From: Paguma larvata
Taxonomy: Eukaryota > Chordata > Mammalia > Carnivora > Viverridae
DNA: 64,000 nt
Direction: 5' to 3'
Assembly (NCBI GenBank): GCA_030068075.1
Contig: CM057825.1
Coordinates: 77,205,123 to 77,269,122 of the forward strand
The notes beneath the pieces were generated by a model, which had not been told where the DNA came from, did not search any database, and saw only the letters and a list, made by a program, of their open reading frames with translations. A program made the position numbers and the translations under genes. This document shows, one piece after another, positions 46,701-50,404 of the stretch (its first letter is position 1; each line of letters opens with the position of its first letter).

Positions 46701-48598
46701 CACTTAAAAAAAAATTTGGGCAGGGGGAAGTGTGCCTGGGTGGCTCAGCCGGCTAGGTCATGATCTCACAGTTCATGGGTTCAAACCCCCATCAGGCTCT
46801 CTGCTGTCAGCGTGGAGCCTGCTTCAGATCCTCTATCTCCCTCTCTGTTCCTCCCCCACTCATGTGCACTCGCTTACTCTCTCTCAAAAACAAAATATTA
46901 AAAACATTTTTAAGTTTATTTACTGATTTTTGAGATGGGGGAGGAGGAAGGGGCAGAGAGAGAGAGAATTCCAAGCAGGCTTTGCGCTGTCAGGTGGAGA
47001 CCAACACAAGACTCAATCTCATGAACTCGACCAGGAGATCATGACTTGAGCTGAAATCAAGGAACAGATGCTGAACTGACTGAGCCACCCAGGTACCCCC
47101 CGCTTCTTACCACTTTTTTAGGTGTTCAGTACATTCTTGTTCACTATAGGTTCAAGGTTGTGTGTACAGATCTCTAGAGATCTCCAGAACAGATCTCTAT
47201 AGCTTACTCATTTTGCTTAACTGCAACTTTGCTTGTTGATTTTAATTTCCCATTTTCCCCTTCCACCAAGTTAATTTTTTTAAACATGTGGAGGATAGCT
47301 TTTAGCAACTTTTACTACTAACATGCTCCCAAATTCCTAAAGTGAGAGATACATGCAATATTGTTATAGGTTTTCAAATTTTTCTTGTCCAAAACACAAG
47401 ATTGACTTCCTCAAAAGGGAAGAAAAGGCCATACATAAAGCAAATTTTCCAAGTTTTATGAATATATTAACATGCTATTAAGTTCATCATTTGAAGTGTA
47501 CAGGTCCACTGATTTATTTCATTTAGTTATTCAACCACAACCATAATCTAATTTCTTAACATTTCATCACTCTAAAAAAACCCTGTACCCATCAACAGTC
47601 ACCCCCCATCCCAAGCCTCTCCTTCCCCACTATCCTAAGGGATACACTAAGTAAGGTACTTTGTTTCTACTTGCCTATTAAATACATTTCATGTAAATGA
47701 AGTCACACAGTATGTAATCTTTTGTGACTAGATTCTTTTACTAATAATGGTCTTAGTTCATCTAGTTGTATCACAGAGCAATAATTCATCCCCTTTTATC
47801 AACAAATAATATTCCATTGTATGGAAATCTCACCTTTTCTTTATCAGTTGGTGGGTATTTGGGTTGTTTCCACTTTTGGCCTGCTGTGAAGGGAGGATGT
47901 AGAAGTTATTGTGTGGACATACTTACCTGCGTAGGACTGGGTAACTCTATTTATTCAAAGTGGTGCACCATGTTATATTCTCATCAGCAATTTATAAGGG
48001 TTCAAATTTCTCCAGATCCTCCCCTAAACTGGTTATGGTTATTGTTTGAATATCACCATTCTCATGTGTCTGAAGTGTTATTTCATTGTGGTTCTCCCTG
48101 ATGACTACTAAGATTGAGCATTTTGTTCAGGAGCTTATGGGCTGTTTGTACATCTCCTTTGGAGAATAGGCTCCTTTGCCCCCTCCCCCACCTTTTATCA
48201 GTATTGAATTATAGTTCTTTATATTTGCTGGATGGTTATTTCCTTACCAGATATATGATGTACAAAATACTTCCTCCTATTTTGTGAGTAGTCTTTTTAC
48301 TTTCTTGGTGGTAGTCGCACATTCTGTTTTGTGCAACTTAAATCTGTGAAGTTGTAAGAGATCTTAAAATTAGGGTAATTGTTCCAAATCTAACATATAC
48401 CTTTTTTTTCCATCTTCAAAATAGAAAATCTTCCGCGCCATGTACGACTATATGGCTGCTGATGCAGATGAAGTGTCCTTCAGAGATGGAGATGCTATTG
48501 TAAATGTTCAAGCAATTGATGAAGGTTGGATGTATGGCACCGTGCAGAGGACCGGCAGGACCGGCATGCTGCCAGCCAACTATGTGGAGGCTATTTAA
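1..48598 (+). CDS. NEB: Nebulin, 3' portion of the gene (multi-exon)
   Basis: Nebulin is the giant actin-binding protein of skeletal muscle thin filaments; its C-terminus is anchored in the Z-disc. About 48 phase-compatible exons are visible, mostly one nebulin module (34-38 residues) per exon, then 31-residue cassettes, then a serine-rich linker and a C-terminal SH3 domain. The translated exons match the order of human nebulin as I recall it. The gene starts upstream of the window. Exon 3 has a one-base insertion. Introns in which I recognise nothing: 77-696, 802-1046, 3508-3664, 3770-4375, 5600-6940, 7046-7699, 9564-9959, 12180-13837 apart from a CA/TG tract, 13943-14317, 14423-15087, 15193-15281, 15393-16081, 16193-16426, 16529-16638, 16744-17391, 18342-18891, 18997-20357, 20463-21849, 21961-22381, 23424-24160, 27499-28036, 28142-28564, 28892-29904, 32325-32813, 32907-33876, 35674-36621, 40517-40815, 40909-41239, 42484-42589, 42774-43076, 44401-44707. 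Other introns hold the repeats listed separately. Confidence 0.97.
697..801 (+). CDS. NEB: NEB exon 2 (nebulin module)
   Basis: 105 nt, 35 residues, phase 0-0. Acceptor ATTAG, donor GAG|GTAAGT. The module starts [17 protein letters not shown] and ends KDVKDMVSE. The usual YK pair is YV here, a known kind of divergence at super-repeat edges. Confidence 0.95.
1047..1152 (+). CDS. NEB: NEB exon 3 (module with +1 frameshift)
   Basis: 106 nt instead of 105. The first 15 codons read as a normal module ([15 protein letters not shown]). The C run at 1090-1094 then has five bases where four keep frame. The remainder reads as the expected [10 protein letters not shown] half only in the next frame. Read straight through, the exon ends in TGA at 1149-1151. 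Splice sites are intact (TCTTAG acceptor, GAT|GTATGC donor). A homopolymer sequencing or assembly error is the likeliest cause; a true loss-of-function allele is possible. Confidence 0.92.
3050..3245 (-). mobile_element. L1 3'-end fragment, antisense
   Basis: A stretch (ACTTTTTAAGTAGTTTTAG..., GTTGCAATGGTAGTACAGAG) resembles the reverse complement of an old mammalian L1 3' end. It sits in intron 3, about 160 nt before exon 4. The rest of intron 3 (1153-3050) shows nothing I recognise. Confidence 0.5.
3403..3507 (+). CDS. NEB: NEB exon 4 (nebulin module)
   Basis: 105 nt, 35 residues, phase 0-0. Starts [19 protein letters not shown] and ends VTDDISK. Acceptor TTTCCAG, donor AAA|GTATGT. The RYKE core and KGxYHTVKDA are typical of a super-repeat module. 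Confidence 0.95.
3665..3769 (+). CDS. NEB: NEB exon 5 (nebulin module)
   Basis: 105 nt, 35 residues, phase 0-0. Starts [14 protein letters not shown], middle [11 protein letters not shown], ends AISD. It follows a short 157-nt intron. Donor GAT|GTGAGT. The final SD pairs with VKYK of exon 6 to form the SDxxYK actin-contact motif across the junction. Confidence 0.95.
4376..4480 (+). CDS. NEB: NEB exon 6 (module with WLKGIG motif)
   Basis: 105 nt, 35 residues. [21 protein letters not shown] carries the super-repeat signature WLKGIG, thought to contact tropomyosin/troponin once per seven modules. This is the last perfect WLKG in the window. Donor AAG|GTATAT. Confidence 0.96.
4930..5110. mobile_element. 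Old DNA-transposon-like repeat
   Basis: CAACAAATTTTTCTGGAAAG followed by GCCAGGTAGTAAATATTTTA and GGTTGTGGACCACATTCTG matches a widespread ancient non-autonomous DNA transposon (hAT/Charlie type, subfamily not assigned). It sits in intron 6. The same family appears near 58086. Confidence 0.5.
5495..5599 (+). CDS. NEB: NEB exon 7 (nebulin module)
   Basis: 105 nt, 35 residues. [19 protein letters not shown], then ATQLMNE. Acceptor CTCTAG, donor GAG|GTATGT. It is the constant exon immediately before the exon 8/9 pair. Confidence 0.95.
6941..7045 (+). CDS. NEB: NEB exon 8 (first of mutually exclusive pair)
   Basis: 105 nt, 35 residues, phase 0-0. [20 protein letters not shown], later GDQISQ. 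It is strongly charged. Same length and phase as exon 9. The count of modules between WLKG (exon 6) and FLKG (exon 14) is seven only when one of exons 8 and 9 is used, so I take it as the counterpart of human exon 143 (numbering from memory). Confidence 0.9.
7700..7804 (+). CDS. NEB: NEB exon 9 (second of mutually exclusive pair)
   Basis: 105 nt, 35 residues. [19 protein letters not shown], then [16 protein letters not shown]. More hydrophobic than exon 8, with one cysteine and a tryptophan. Acceptor AACAG, donor CAG|GTAATG. Likely counterpart of human exon 144, so the two exons would swap surface chemistry at one point of the thin filament. Confidence 0.9.
8136..8352 (+). mobile_element. Feline tRNA-derived SINE (full)
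   Basis: Intact SINE: head GGCGCCTGGGTGGCTCAGTC, B-box-like GGGTTCAAGCCCC, CT-rich middle, AATAAACATT tail. Flanked by imperfect target-site copies of AATATTAAGTAGATTCA (about 8119-8135 and 8355-8371). Intron 9. Confidence 0.9.
9459..9563 (+). CDS. NEB: NEB exon 10 (nebulin module)
   Basis: 105 nt, 35 residues. [28 protein letters not shown], ends QISD. Donor GAT|GTAAGT is strong. A constant module after the 8/9 pair. Confidence 0.95.
9960..10067 (+). CDS. NEB: NEB exon 11 (nebulin module)
   Basis: 108 nt, 36 residues, one longer than the norm. [29 protein letters not shown], ends DEVSD. The acceptor follows a tract of repeated CTTTTACTTCTCCTT. Donor GAT|GTAAGT. Confidence 0.95.
10150..10510. 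mobile_element. Old interspersed repeat, family not assigned
   Basis: TTCCTGTGTAGCAATCATCC, then TAGTGTCTTGAAAC, matches the start of a common old mammalian interspersed repeat. Later parts (GGCAGCTGAAGCCCAGGTGG) are degraded. It occupies the start of intron 11; the rest (10510-12074) shows no clear element. Confidence 0.4.
12075..12179 (+). CDS. NEB: NEB exon 12 (nebulin module)
   Basis: 105 nt, 35 residues. [19 protein letters not shown], ends AYKVNTN. The last dipeptide is TN in place of the usual SD. Acceptor CACAG, donor AAT|GTAAGT. Confidence 0.95.
12564..12622. repeat. CA/TG-rich simple repeat
   Basis: Alternating purine-pyrimidine tract built from ACACACAC, ATGTACATGCATGTGTGCGTGC and ACACACAC in intron 12. 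Confidence 0.8.
13838..13942 (+). CDS. NEB: NEB exon 13 (nebulin module)
   Basis: 105 nt, 35 residues. [33 protein letters not shown]. Two tryptophans are unusual for a module. The exon is more GC-rich than its neighbours in its second half. Confidence 0.95.
14318..14422 (+). CDS. NEB: NEB exon 14 (module with modified WLKG)
   Basis: 105 nt, 35 residues. [24 protein letters not shown] replaces WLKG at the super-repeat position, seven modules after exon 6 if one of exons 8/9 is skipped. Ends IESD. Donor GAC|GTAAGT. Confidence 0.95.
15088..15192 (+). CDS. NEB: NEB exon 15 (nebulin module)
   Basis: 105 nt, 35 residues. [28 protein letters not shown], ends NLVSE. It is followed by an 89-nt intron, the shortest in the window. 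Confidence 0.95.
15282..15392 (+). CDS. NEB: NEB exon 16 (nebulin module)
   Basis: 111 nt, 37 residues. [20 protein letters not shown], ends TKNVSD. First of several 37-residue modules after the regular super-repeats end. Donor GAC|GTAAGT. Confidence 0.95.
16082..16192 (+). CDS. NEB: NEB exon 17 (nebulin module)
   Basis: 111 nt, 37 residues. [29 protein letters not shown], ends AKKQSN. Final SN replaces SD. Acceptor TTTAG, donor AAT|GTAAGT. Confidence 0.95.
16427..16528 (+). CDS. NEB: NEB exon 18 (nebulin module)
   Basis: 102 nt, 34 residues, one of the shortest modules here. [20 protein letters not shown], ends AAKQASE. Lysine/alanine-rich second half. Donor GAG|GTAAGG. Confidence 0.95.
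16639..16743 (+). CDS. NEB: NEB exon 19 (nebulin module)
   Basis: 105 nt, 35 residues. [28 protein letters not shown], ends KLSSQ. It sits 110 nt after exon 18. Donor CAG|GTAATC. Confidence 0.95.
17392..17502 (+). CDS. NEB: NEB exon 20 (nebulin module)
   Basis: 111 nt, 37 residues. [20 protein letters not shown], ends NNLASE. Lysine-rich. Acceptor GTTAG, donor GAG|GTATGT. The following intron starts almost at once with an antisense L1 fragment. Confidence 0.95.
17512..18118 (-). mobile_element. L1 3'-end fragment, antisense, split by a SINE
   Basis: Antisense L1 3' sequence: GTGGTAAAATATAGAACATG at the start, ATAAGTGGAATCATACAATA, AGCATAATGTTTTCAAGATT, TATATACCACATTTTACTTC. It is interrupted by a SINE at 17582-17709. 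It fills most of intron 20. Confidence 0.75.
17582..17709 (+). mobile_element. Short carnivore SINE
   Basis: GGCGCCTGTCTGGCTCAGTC head, GTGAGTTCGAGCCCCACATT B-box region, then AGATTACTTAAATAAATAAA and an (AATT)n tail. It lacks the CT-rich middle, so it is an older short SINE subtype. Nested in an antisense L1. Confidence 0.85.
18237..18341 (+). CDS. NEB: NEB exon 21 (module with fossil WLKG position)
   Basis: 105 nt, 35 residues. [19 protein letters not shown], ends SQLASS. At the place where exon 6 has TWLKG this module has KKLHK, seven modules after exon 14. The super-repeat phase is still traceable but the motif is gone. Confidence 0.95.
18892..18996 (+). CDS. NEB: NEB exon 22 (nebulin module)
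   Basis: 105 nt, 35 residues. [19 protein letters not shown], ends ELQSI. Acceptor CCCTCAG, donor ATA|GTAAGT. Confidence 0.95.
20358..20462 (+). CDS. NEB: NEB exon 23 (nebulin module)
   Basis: 105 nt, 35 residues. [28 protein letters not shown], ends QMQSG. Donor GGG|GTAAGT. Confidence 0.95.
21850..21960 (+). CDS. NEB: NEB exon 24 (nebulin module)
   Basis: 111 nt, 37 residues. [29 protein letters not shown], ends KIASE. First of three related KEYxxDxExxxKGR modules (exons 24-26), probably products of local duplication. Donor GAG|GTAGTC is a poor match to consensus. Confidence 0.94.
22382..22492 (+). CDS. NEB: NEB exon 25 (nebulin module)
   Basis: 111 nt, 37 residues. [29 protein letters not shown], ends QILNE. 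Sister of exons 24 and 26. Donor GAG|GTAGGC. Confidence 0.95.
22867..23069 (-). mobile_element. Feline SINE, antisense
   Basis: Reverse-oriented SINE: T-rich tail, GAGAGAGAGAGCGAGC tract, CAGCACAGAGCCCAACATGG, ending ACTGAACCACGCAGGTGCCC. Intron 25. Confidence 0.88.
23310..23423 (+). CDS. NEB: NEB exon 26 (nebulin module)
   Basis: 114 nt, 38 residues, the longest single module here. [29 protein letters not shown], ends DIASQ. Third of the KEY-type modules. Donor CAG|GTCAGT. Confidence 0.95.
24161..24265 (+). CDS. NEB: NEB exon 27 (nebulin module)
   Basis: 105 nt, 35 residues. [28 protein letters not shown], ends NLSSQ. Acceptor TCTGCAG, donor CAG|GTAAGG. It precedes a 3.1-kb intron. Confidence 0.95.
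25611..25832 (-). mobile_element. Feline SINE, antisense, with expanded (AC)n
   Basis: Reverse SINE ending GACTGAGCCACCCAGGTGCTC. Its purine-rich middle has grown into an uninterrupted (AC)n tract at about 25684-25713. Intron 27, head to head with the SINE at 25999. Confidence 0.88.
25999..26206 (+). mobile_element. Feline SINE
   Basis: GGCGTCTGGGTGGCTCAGTC head, GGGTTCGAGCCCTTCAACGG, CT-rich middle, AATGAATAAATGTTAAAAAG tail. Its 5' end faces the antisense SINE across about 165 nt. Intron 27. Confidence 0.9.
26660..27240. other. GC-rich intronic island (no gene called)
   Basis: GC-rich stretch inside AT-rich intron 27, with open frames of 125, 101 and 60 codons on both strands. I recognise no protein family in any of them and see no splice or promoter structure. 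The 125-codon frame begins at a GTG, not an ATG. It may be a regulatory element or a decayed insertion. Confidence 0.3.
27394..27498 (+). CDS. NEB: NEB exon 28 (transitional module)
   Basis: 105 nt, 35 residues. [35 protein letters not shown]. The second half already has the TPExxRVxENQxNFS pattern of the downstream cassettes. Donor CTG|GTAAGT. Confidence 0.95.
28037..28141 (+). CDS. NEB: NEB exon 29 (transitional module)
   Basis: 105 nt, 35 residues. [37 protein letters not shown] replaces YK in the core. Donor TCG|GTATAT is weak. Confidence 0.94.
28565..28672 (+). CDS. NEB: NEB candidate exon 30 (divergent, uncertain)
   Basis: An open 108-nt block (36 codons, phase 0-0) lies between a TTAATACAG acceptor and a CTG|GTACCT donor. 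It reads [15 protein letters not shown], later VSSSDTL. It lacks TPE and YKE, so it is a degraded module or a special exon. In its favour: the preserved frame, and an exon count that matches human numbering as I recall it (21 exons between the 143/144 pair and the first cassette, exon 166) only if it is included. Against it: a weak donor and no clear module signature. Confidence 0.45.
28799..28891 (+). CDS. NEB: NEB exon 31 (31-residue Z-disc cassette 1)
   Basis: 93 nt, 31 residues, phase 0-0. [20 protein letters not shown], ends QTQDHISS. First short cassette; its core is shortened by four residues relative to ordinary modules. Good donor TCG|GTAAGG. Probable human exon 166 (from memory). 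Confidence 0.95.
29905..29997 (+). CDS. NEB: NEB exon 32 (Z-disc cassette 2)
   Basis: 93 nt, 31 residues. [20 protein letters not shown], ends QKHISS. LPEVKRV replaces TPEMERV. Donor TCG|GTAATG. Confidence 0.95.
30808..30947 (-). mobile_element. Short carnivore L1 insertion, antisense, with TSD
   Basis: Poly(T) at about 30807-30822 followed by antisense L1 3' end (TTTAATGTCAAATTGGTTTC, ACACCCAGTGCTCTTCCCAA). Flanked by perfect 13-bp copies of ATAAGCAGATTCT at 30795-30807 and 30948-30960. A strongly 5'-truncated insertion in intron 32. Confidence 0.85.
31456..31471. repeat. C-rich homopolymer tract
   Basis: Run of C with one A near 31459-31471 in intron 32. The rest of 30961-32231 shows nothing recognised. 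Confidence 0.6.
32232..32324 (+). CDS. NEB: NEB exon 33 (Z-disc cassette 3)
   Basis: 93 nt, 31 residues. [20 protein letters not shown], ends NQENFSS. First cassette with the weak TCG|GTATTT donor. Confidence 0.95.
32814..32906 (+). CDS. NEB: NEB exon 34 (Z-disc cassette 4)
   Basis: 93 nt, 31 residues. [20 protein letters not shown], ends NQENFSS. Acceptor CCCACAG, weak donor TCG|GTATTT. Confidence 0.95.
33877..33969 (+). CDS. NEB: NEB exon 35 (Z-disc cassette 5)
   Basis: 93 nt, 31 residues. [20 protein letters not shown], ends NQENFSS. Weak donor TCG|GTATTC. Confidence 0.95.
34902..34940. repeat. (GAT)n microsatellite
   Basis: About a dozen GAT units with one GGT interruption, in intron 35. 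The rest of that intron (33970-35580) shows no clear element. Confidence 0.9.
35581..35673 (+). CDS. NEB: NEB exon 36 (Z-disc cassette 6)
   Basis: 93 nt, 31 residues. [20 protein letters not shown], then [11 protein letters not shown]. First cassette with KHNQ rather than KRNQ, a mark shared by exons 37, 38 and 40. Weak donor TCG|GTATTT. Confidence 0.95.
36622..36714 (+). CDS. NEB: NEB exon 37 (Z-disc cassette 7)
   Basis: 93 nt, 31 residues. [20 protein letters not shown], ends HNQENLSS. Heads the near-identical tandem array: the intron after it is nearly the same as those after exons 38 and 39. Weak donor TCG|GTATTT. Confidence 0.95.
37292..37384 (+). CDS. NEB: NEB exon 38 (Z-disc cassette 8, array copy 1)
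   Basis: 93 nt, 31 residues. [20 protein letters not shown], ends HNQENISS. Identical in nucleotide sequence to exon 40. Donor TCG|GTACTT. Confidence 0.94.
37968..38060 (+). CDS. NEB: NEB exon 39 (Z-disc cassette 9, array copy 2)
   Basis: 93 nt, 31 residues. Same as exon 38 except for two bases near the end (GTGAAATAC for GTCAAACAC), which turn VKHN into VKYN. Donor TCG|GTACTT. Confidence 0.94.
38612..38704 (+). CDS. NEB: NEB exon 40 (Z-disc cassette 10, array copy 3)
   Basis: 93 nt, 31 residues, identical to exon 38. The repeated intron similarity stops shortly after its donor (TCG|GTACTT, then unique sequence). From memory human has two MGKG-type cassettes here; this genome has three. Confidence 0.94.
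39102..39320 (+). pseudogene. Decayed NEB cassette unit (relic exon plus intron)
   Basis: After CCTGTCAG comes ATTTAGACAAAGAGACCTTG, a one-base-deleted relative of the cassette start (compare ATTTTGTACAAAGAGAACTT of exon 35), then GGGAAAAATAACCCCTGATC. The second half of the exon and the first part of the intron are deleted. The later intron part resumes at about 39164 (TTCTATTCCATCTGGTATTT, TTGCTTGGATAACAACAAAA) up to about 39300. Frame and donor are lost, so this is an extinct cassette. Confidence 0.75.
39580..39760. mobile_element. Old DNA-transposon-like repeat (MER20-like)
   Basis: CATCAGAACCACCCAGAGCA, then GGGGCCAGCAAATTTGCAAT and CACTTTGAGAACCGTTAC resemble an ancient non-autonomous hAT element. 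Intron 40. The subfamily call is from memory. Confidence 0.5.
40424..40516 (+). CDS. NEB: NEB exon 41 (Z-disc cassette 11)
   Basis: 93 nt, 31 residues. [20 protein letters not shown], ends NQENISS. The acceptor is unusual: the T-rich tract lies about 18 nt or more upstream and the bases just before the AG are CG-containing. Weak donor TCG|GTATTG. Confidence 0.94.
40816..40908 (+). CDS. NEB: NEB exon 42 (Z-disc cassette 12)
   Basis: 93 nt, 31 residues. [20 protein letters not shown], ends NQENFSS. Acceptor TCACAG, weak donor TCG|GTATTT. Confidence 0.95.
41240..41332 (+). CDS. NEB: NEB exon 43 (Z-disc cassette 13, last)
   Basis: 93 nt, 31 residues. [20 protein letters not shown], then [11 protein letters not shown]. 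Last 93-nt cassette. Weak donor TCG|GTATTG. Probable human exon 177 (from memory). Confidence 0.95.
41357..41530 (+). repeat. Local imperfect tandem duplication
   Basis: Two copies of about 80-90 nt: GCAACAATTTGGAAAATAAC with CATGCCTTTCTCATTCAACT, and GCAACATCTTGGAAAATAAC with GTGCGCCTTCTCATTGAACT, separated by a poly(A) tract. Intron 43, just after the last cassette. Confidence 0.7.
41880..42006 (+). mobile_element. Short carnivore SINE
   Basis: GGCACCTGGTTGGCTCAGTA head, GAGCTTGAGCCCCATGTTAG, AGAGATTACTTAAAGTAATA tail. Same short subtype as the one at 17582. Intron 43. Confidence 0.85.
42376..42483 (+). CDS. NEB: NEB exon 44 (C-terminal module)
   Basis: 108 nt, 36 residues. [29 protein letters not shown], ends RHIST. 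YS replaces YK. Donor ACG|GTGAGT returns to strong consensus, as expected for a constitutive exon after the alternative block. Confidence 0.95.
42590..42773 (+). CDS. NEB: NEB exon 45 (last module plus linker)
   Basis: 184 nt, phase 0-1. [20 protein letters not shown], then [16 protein letters not shown] and a charged tail DQDQETIT. The final SDxxYR-type motif is followed by non-repeat linker. Donor G|GTATAT. The 106-nt intron before it is short. Confidence 0.95.
43077..43169 (+). CDS. NEB: NEB exon 46 (linker)
   Basis: 93 nt, phase 1-1. Reads [20 protein letters not shown], ends SLHMIN. It is no longer a nebulin repeat. The [18 protein letters not shown] block is the conserved linker before the serine-rich region, shared with the nebulin family. 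Donor G|GTATGT. Confidence 0.95.
43926..44129 (-). mobile_element. Feline SINE, antisense
   Basis: Poly(T) start, AGCAGGGGAGGGGCAGAGAC, CTGAGCTGTCAGCACAGAGC, ending CCGACTGAGCCACTAGGG. Intron 46, its 5' end about 120 nt before exon 47. Confidence 0.9.
44248..44400 (+). CDS. NEB: NEB exon 47 (GC-rich serine-rich region)
   Basis: 153 nt, phase 1-1. [20 protein letters not shown], then [12 protein letters not shown] and [13 protein letters not shown]. Serine-rich, with RxxS-type phospho-acceptor contexts; it lies before the SH3 domain in the Z-disc. GC and CpG content are far above the surrounding intron. Acceptor CCCCCCAG after a C-rich tract, donor G|GTACAG. Confidence 0.94.
44708..44814 (+). 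CDS. NEB: NEB exon 48 (serine/threonine-rich linker)
   Basis: 107 nt, phase 1-0. [33 protein letters not shown]. Ser/Thr/Gln-rich linker next to the SH3 domain. Donor GGG|GTAAGT is strong. It is followed by a 3.6-kb intron, the longest in the window. Confidence 0.95.
44890..45165 (-). mobile_element. Carnivore L1 3'-end fragment, antisense
   Basis: CAGTTAATTAATATATAGTA, CATACAACACGCGGTGCTCA and CACCCCTGTTTGTTCTCTGT are the antisense 3' end of a carnivore L1, related to the piece at 30808. Intron 48, close to exon 48. Confidence 0.7.
45540..46520 (+). mobile_element. Old L1 ORF2 3'/UTR fragment, sense
   Basis: ATTCAAGGCAATTCCAGTCA, AGAAATGGACCCTAAATGAA and TATGCAAATTAAAACAACAG are typical of degraded L1 ORF2 C-terminal and 3' UTR sequence. 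There is no usable reading frame. Intron 48. Confidence 0.6.
46731..46905 (+). mobile_element. Feline SINE, internally deleted
   Basis: TGCCTGGGTGGCTCAGCCGG runs directly into TAGGTCATGATCTCACAGTT, so about 18 bp between A and B boxes are missing. A-rich tail AATATTAAAAACATTTTTAA abuts the tail of the next, inverted SINE. Confidence 0.85.
46906..47101 (-). mobile_element. Feline SINE, antisense, tail to tail with previous
   Basis: Starts with T-rich tail, GGAAGGGGCAGAGAGAGAGA, GCTTTGCGCTGTCAGGTGGA, ends ACTGAGCCACCCAGGTACCC. Inverted relative to 46731-46905 with no spacer. Confidence 0.87.
47470..48370 (-). mobile_element. L1 3'-end fragment, antisense
   Basis: CATCACTCTAAAAAAACCCT, ATATTCCATTGTATGGAAAT and GTGGGTATTTGGGTTGTTTC follow the antisense order of an old L1 3' end. 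It ends about 50 nt before the SH3 exon. The 48110-48370 part is less certain. Confidence 0.65.
48425..48598 (+). CDS. NEB: NEB exon 49 (SH3 domain and stop)
   Basis: 57 codons plus TAA at 48596-48598. Complete SH3 fold: [19 protein letters not shown] (ALYDY-type motif), DGDAI, the conserved tryptophan in DEGWMYGTV, and LPANYVEAI at the end. It binds proline-rich Z-disc partners (known for the family). Acceptor AAAATAG. Phase 0 entry fits exon 48. Confidence 0.97.
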   Translation, partial: KIFRAMYDYMAADADEVSFRDGDAIVNVQAIDEGWMYGTVQRTGRTGMLPANYVEAI

Positions 48599-49200
48599 GC
48601 ATTTCAGAGTCTCGCACGTGTCTAGAGGACCTGCAGATCCTCTAGTCAGTACTTCCGTTCAGACACTCCACTGTTACTCAAGCTGCCTAATGATCTTTTT
48701 GTGTCATTATGACTAATAGTCATGCCATCCCTTAATTTGTTTCTATATGAACTTCAGTGAATTCTTCAAGTAAAACAAGTGCTAAAAATCTGTTCAATTA
48801 TTAAACTAGATTTACCTTATTTATTTTCTGGACTTGGATATAAAATTTAAGAGACAACATTAAACTCATAGGTTCATAATTTTAAACTGTCATTAGCAAA
48901 TTTTCCGTAGTGTTTTTAAATAAGTTTAATTATAGAATAGGCATTTTAAAAGTCTATGCAATGTTACTGCTGTATCAACCCAGAGTCTTTCTCCATTATG
49001 AAAATGTTTAACATTTTTTTAATACCAGGATCTGAACATGTTAAACACATTAAAGAAAAAATGGCAGAAATACTCCCCTTTTCTTGCTTACTGAATGCTA
49101 ATGCTTTTAATTCTATTCCAGTTCTGAAGTTCTAAAGGTGACAGTCGATATAAACTGTTGATAAGCTAATAACTAATAAAGTCTACAATTCTGCAGCAAA
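48599..49200 (+). other. NEB: NEB 3' untranslated region
   Basis: AT-rich non-coding sequence after the TAA. The best cleavage site is about 15-25 nt after AATAAA at 49175-49180, followed by a TG/T-rich stretch near 49207-49227. Other AATAAA copies at 49244 and 49254 could extend it to about 49285. Confidence 0.7.
49175..49180 (+). terminator. NEB: NEB poly(A) signal AATAAA
   Basis: Canonical AATAAA about 580 nt after the stop codon, with GT/T-rich sequence downstream (TGTAATGGCTGTTATTTTT). Alternatives are at 49244-49249 and 49254-49259. Confidence 0.6.
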
Positions 49201-49560
49201 TACCGATGTAATGGCTGTTATTTTTAATAGTTTAAGATCTACAAATAAATTTCAATAAAGCAAATCTATTACCTTAGACTTCACTAAAAAAAAAAATAAC
49301 TTTAAAAAATGCACAAATGTAGACTTTCTTAGAACTATCTATCTATTCTGTGTTTAGTAAGCTTCCCTAATGGCTCAGCTGATAACATTTTAGAAATAGC
49401 TATGGGATCAGCAGGGGACAACCAGGAACGGAATGGCACTGCAAGTCCCACCCCTACTATTTCCTGTGGACCTGCCCCCTCCAATATGCCTTTGGTGATC
49501 TCGGAAGAGGGCAAAGGGGGCAGGAAATTTATTGGAAGAAATAAAAGCTGAAAACTTCCC
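49201..49560. other. Intergenic spacer after NEB
   Basis: Short AT-rich spacer between the NEB cleavage site and the L1. Poly(A)-like tract at about 49286-49296. I recognise no gene or named element. Confidence 0.5.
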
Positions 49561-49716
49561 AAAGCTAAGGAAGGAAACCAAATTCAGATCAAGGAAGCAC
49601 AGAAACAAAATCAATGTCATGAAGTTCCATACCAAAAAAACACAGTAAATGGCAAAATTACTAATAGAGATTTTAAAAGCAGCAAAATAAAAAAAATTAC
49701 ATACAAGAGTAACTCC

Positions 49717-49899
49717 ATGAGGCTTTTGGTGGATTTTTCAGTTGAAACTCCACAGGCCAGAAAGGAGTGGCATGACACATTCAAAGTGCTGAGAGAGAAA
49801 CAGCTGCAGCCAAGAATACTCTATCCAGCAAGGTTACCATTCAGAATAGGAGAGAGAAAGAGTTTCAAGACAAAAGTGAAAGCAATTCATGACGACTAA
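49717..49899 (+). pseudogene. L1 ORF1p C-terminal domain remnant
   Basis: An open stretch of 60 codons with VETPQARKEWHDTFKVL and LQPRILYPARLPF matches the C-terminal domain of L1 ORF1p, the RNA-binding chaperone of the element. The N-terminal coiled coil and RRM are not recognisable upstream. Homology continues past the stop to about 49960 in a broken frame. Confidence 0.75.
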
Positions 49900-50216
49900 A
49901 CCAGTTCTACAAGACATATTAAAAGGGACTCTTTGAGTGGAAAGGAAAAGATCGTAAGTATAAGTAAGAAAAGTAGGAAGCACAAAAGCAGTAAAACTAA
50001 GTATCTACAAAAATCAGTCAAGGAATTCATTAAAGAATGTAAAGTATGATACCATTATACCCAAAATGTAGGAGAGGGGAGGGCAAGAACCAAAGAATGG
50101 GTTCAAACTTAACAGTCAACTTAACAAACTGCTATGTGCAAAAGACGTGTTAAACCTAATGGTAACCACAAATCAAAAACCAGTAACAGATACACAAAAA
50201 ATAAAGAGAAAGGAAT

Positions 50217-50404
50217 CAAGGGTACCTGGGTGGTTCAGTCGGTTGAGCGTCTGCCTTCACCTCGGTTTATGATCTCACAGTTCGTGAGTTAGAGTCTGCA
50301 TTGGGCTCACTGCTATCAGCAAAGAGCCTGCTTCAGATCCGCTGTTCCCCTCTCCCCGCCCCTCCCCTGGTTGCACTCAAAAATAAATAAACCTTTAAAA
50401 AAAA
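50217..50404 (+). mobile_element. Feline SINE in L1
   Basis: GGTACCTGGGTGGTTCAGTC head, GATCTCACAGTTCGTGAGTT, CT-rich middle, AAAAATAAATAAACCTTTAA tail. Inserted between L1 ORF1 and ORF2. Confidence 0.88.

Noticed and set aside
1..48598. Whole NEB as a pseudogene because of the exon 3 frameshift
   Set aside because: All other exons have intact frames and splice sites over 48 kb, which argues for an active gene with a local error or rare allele.
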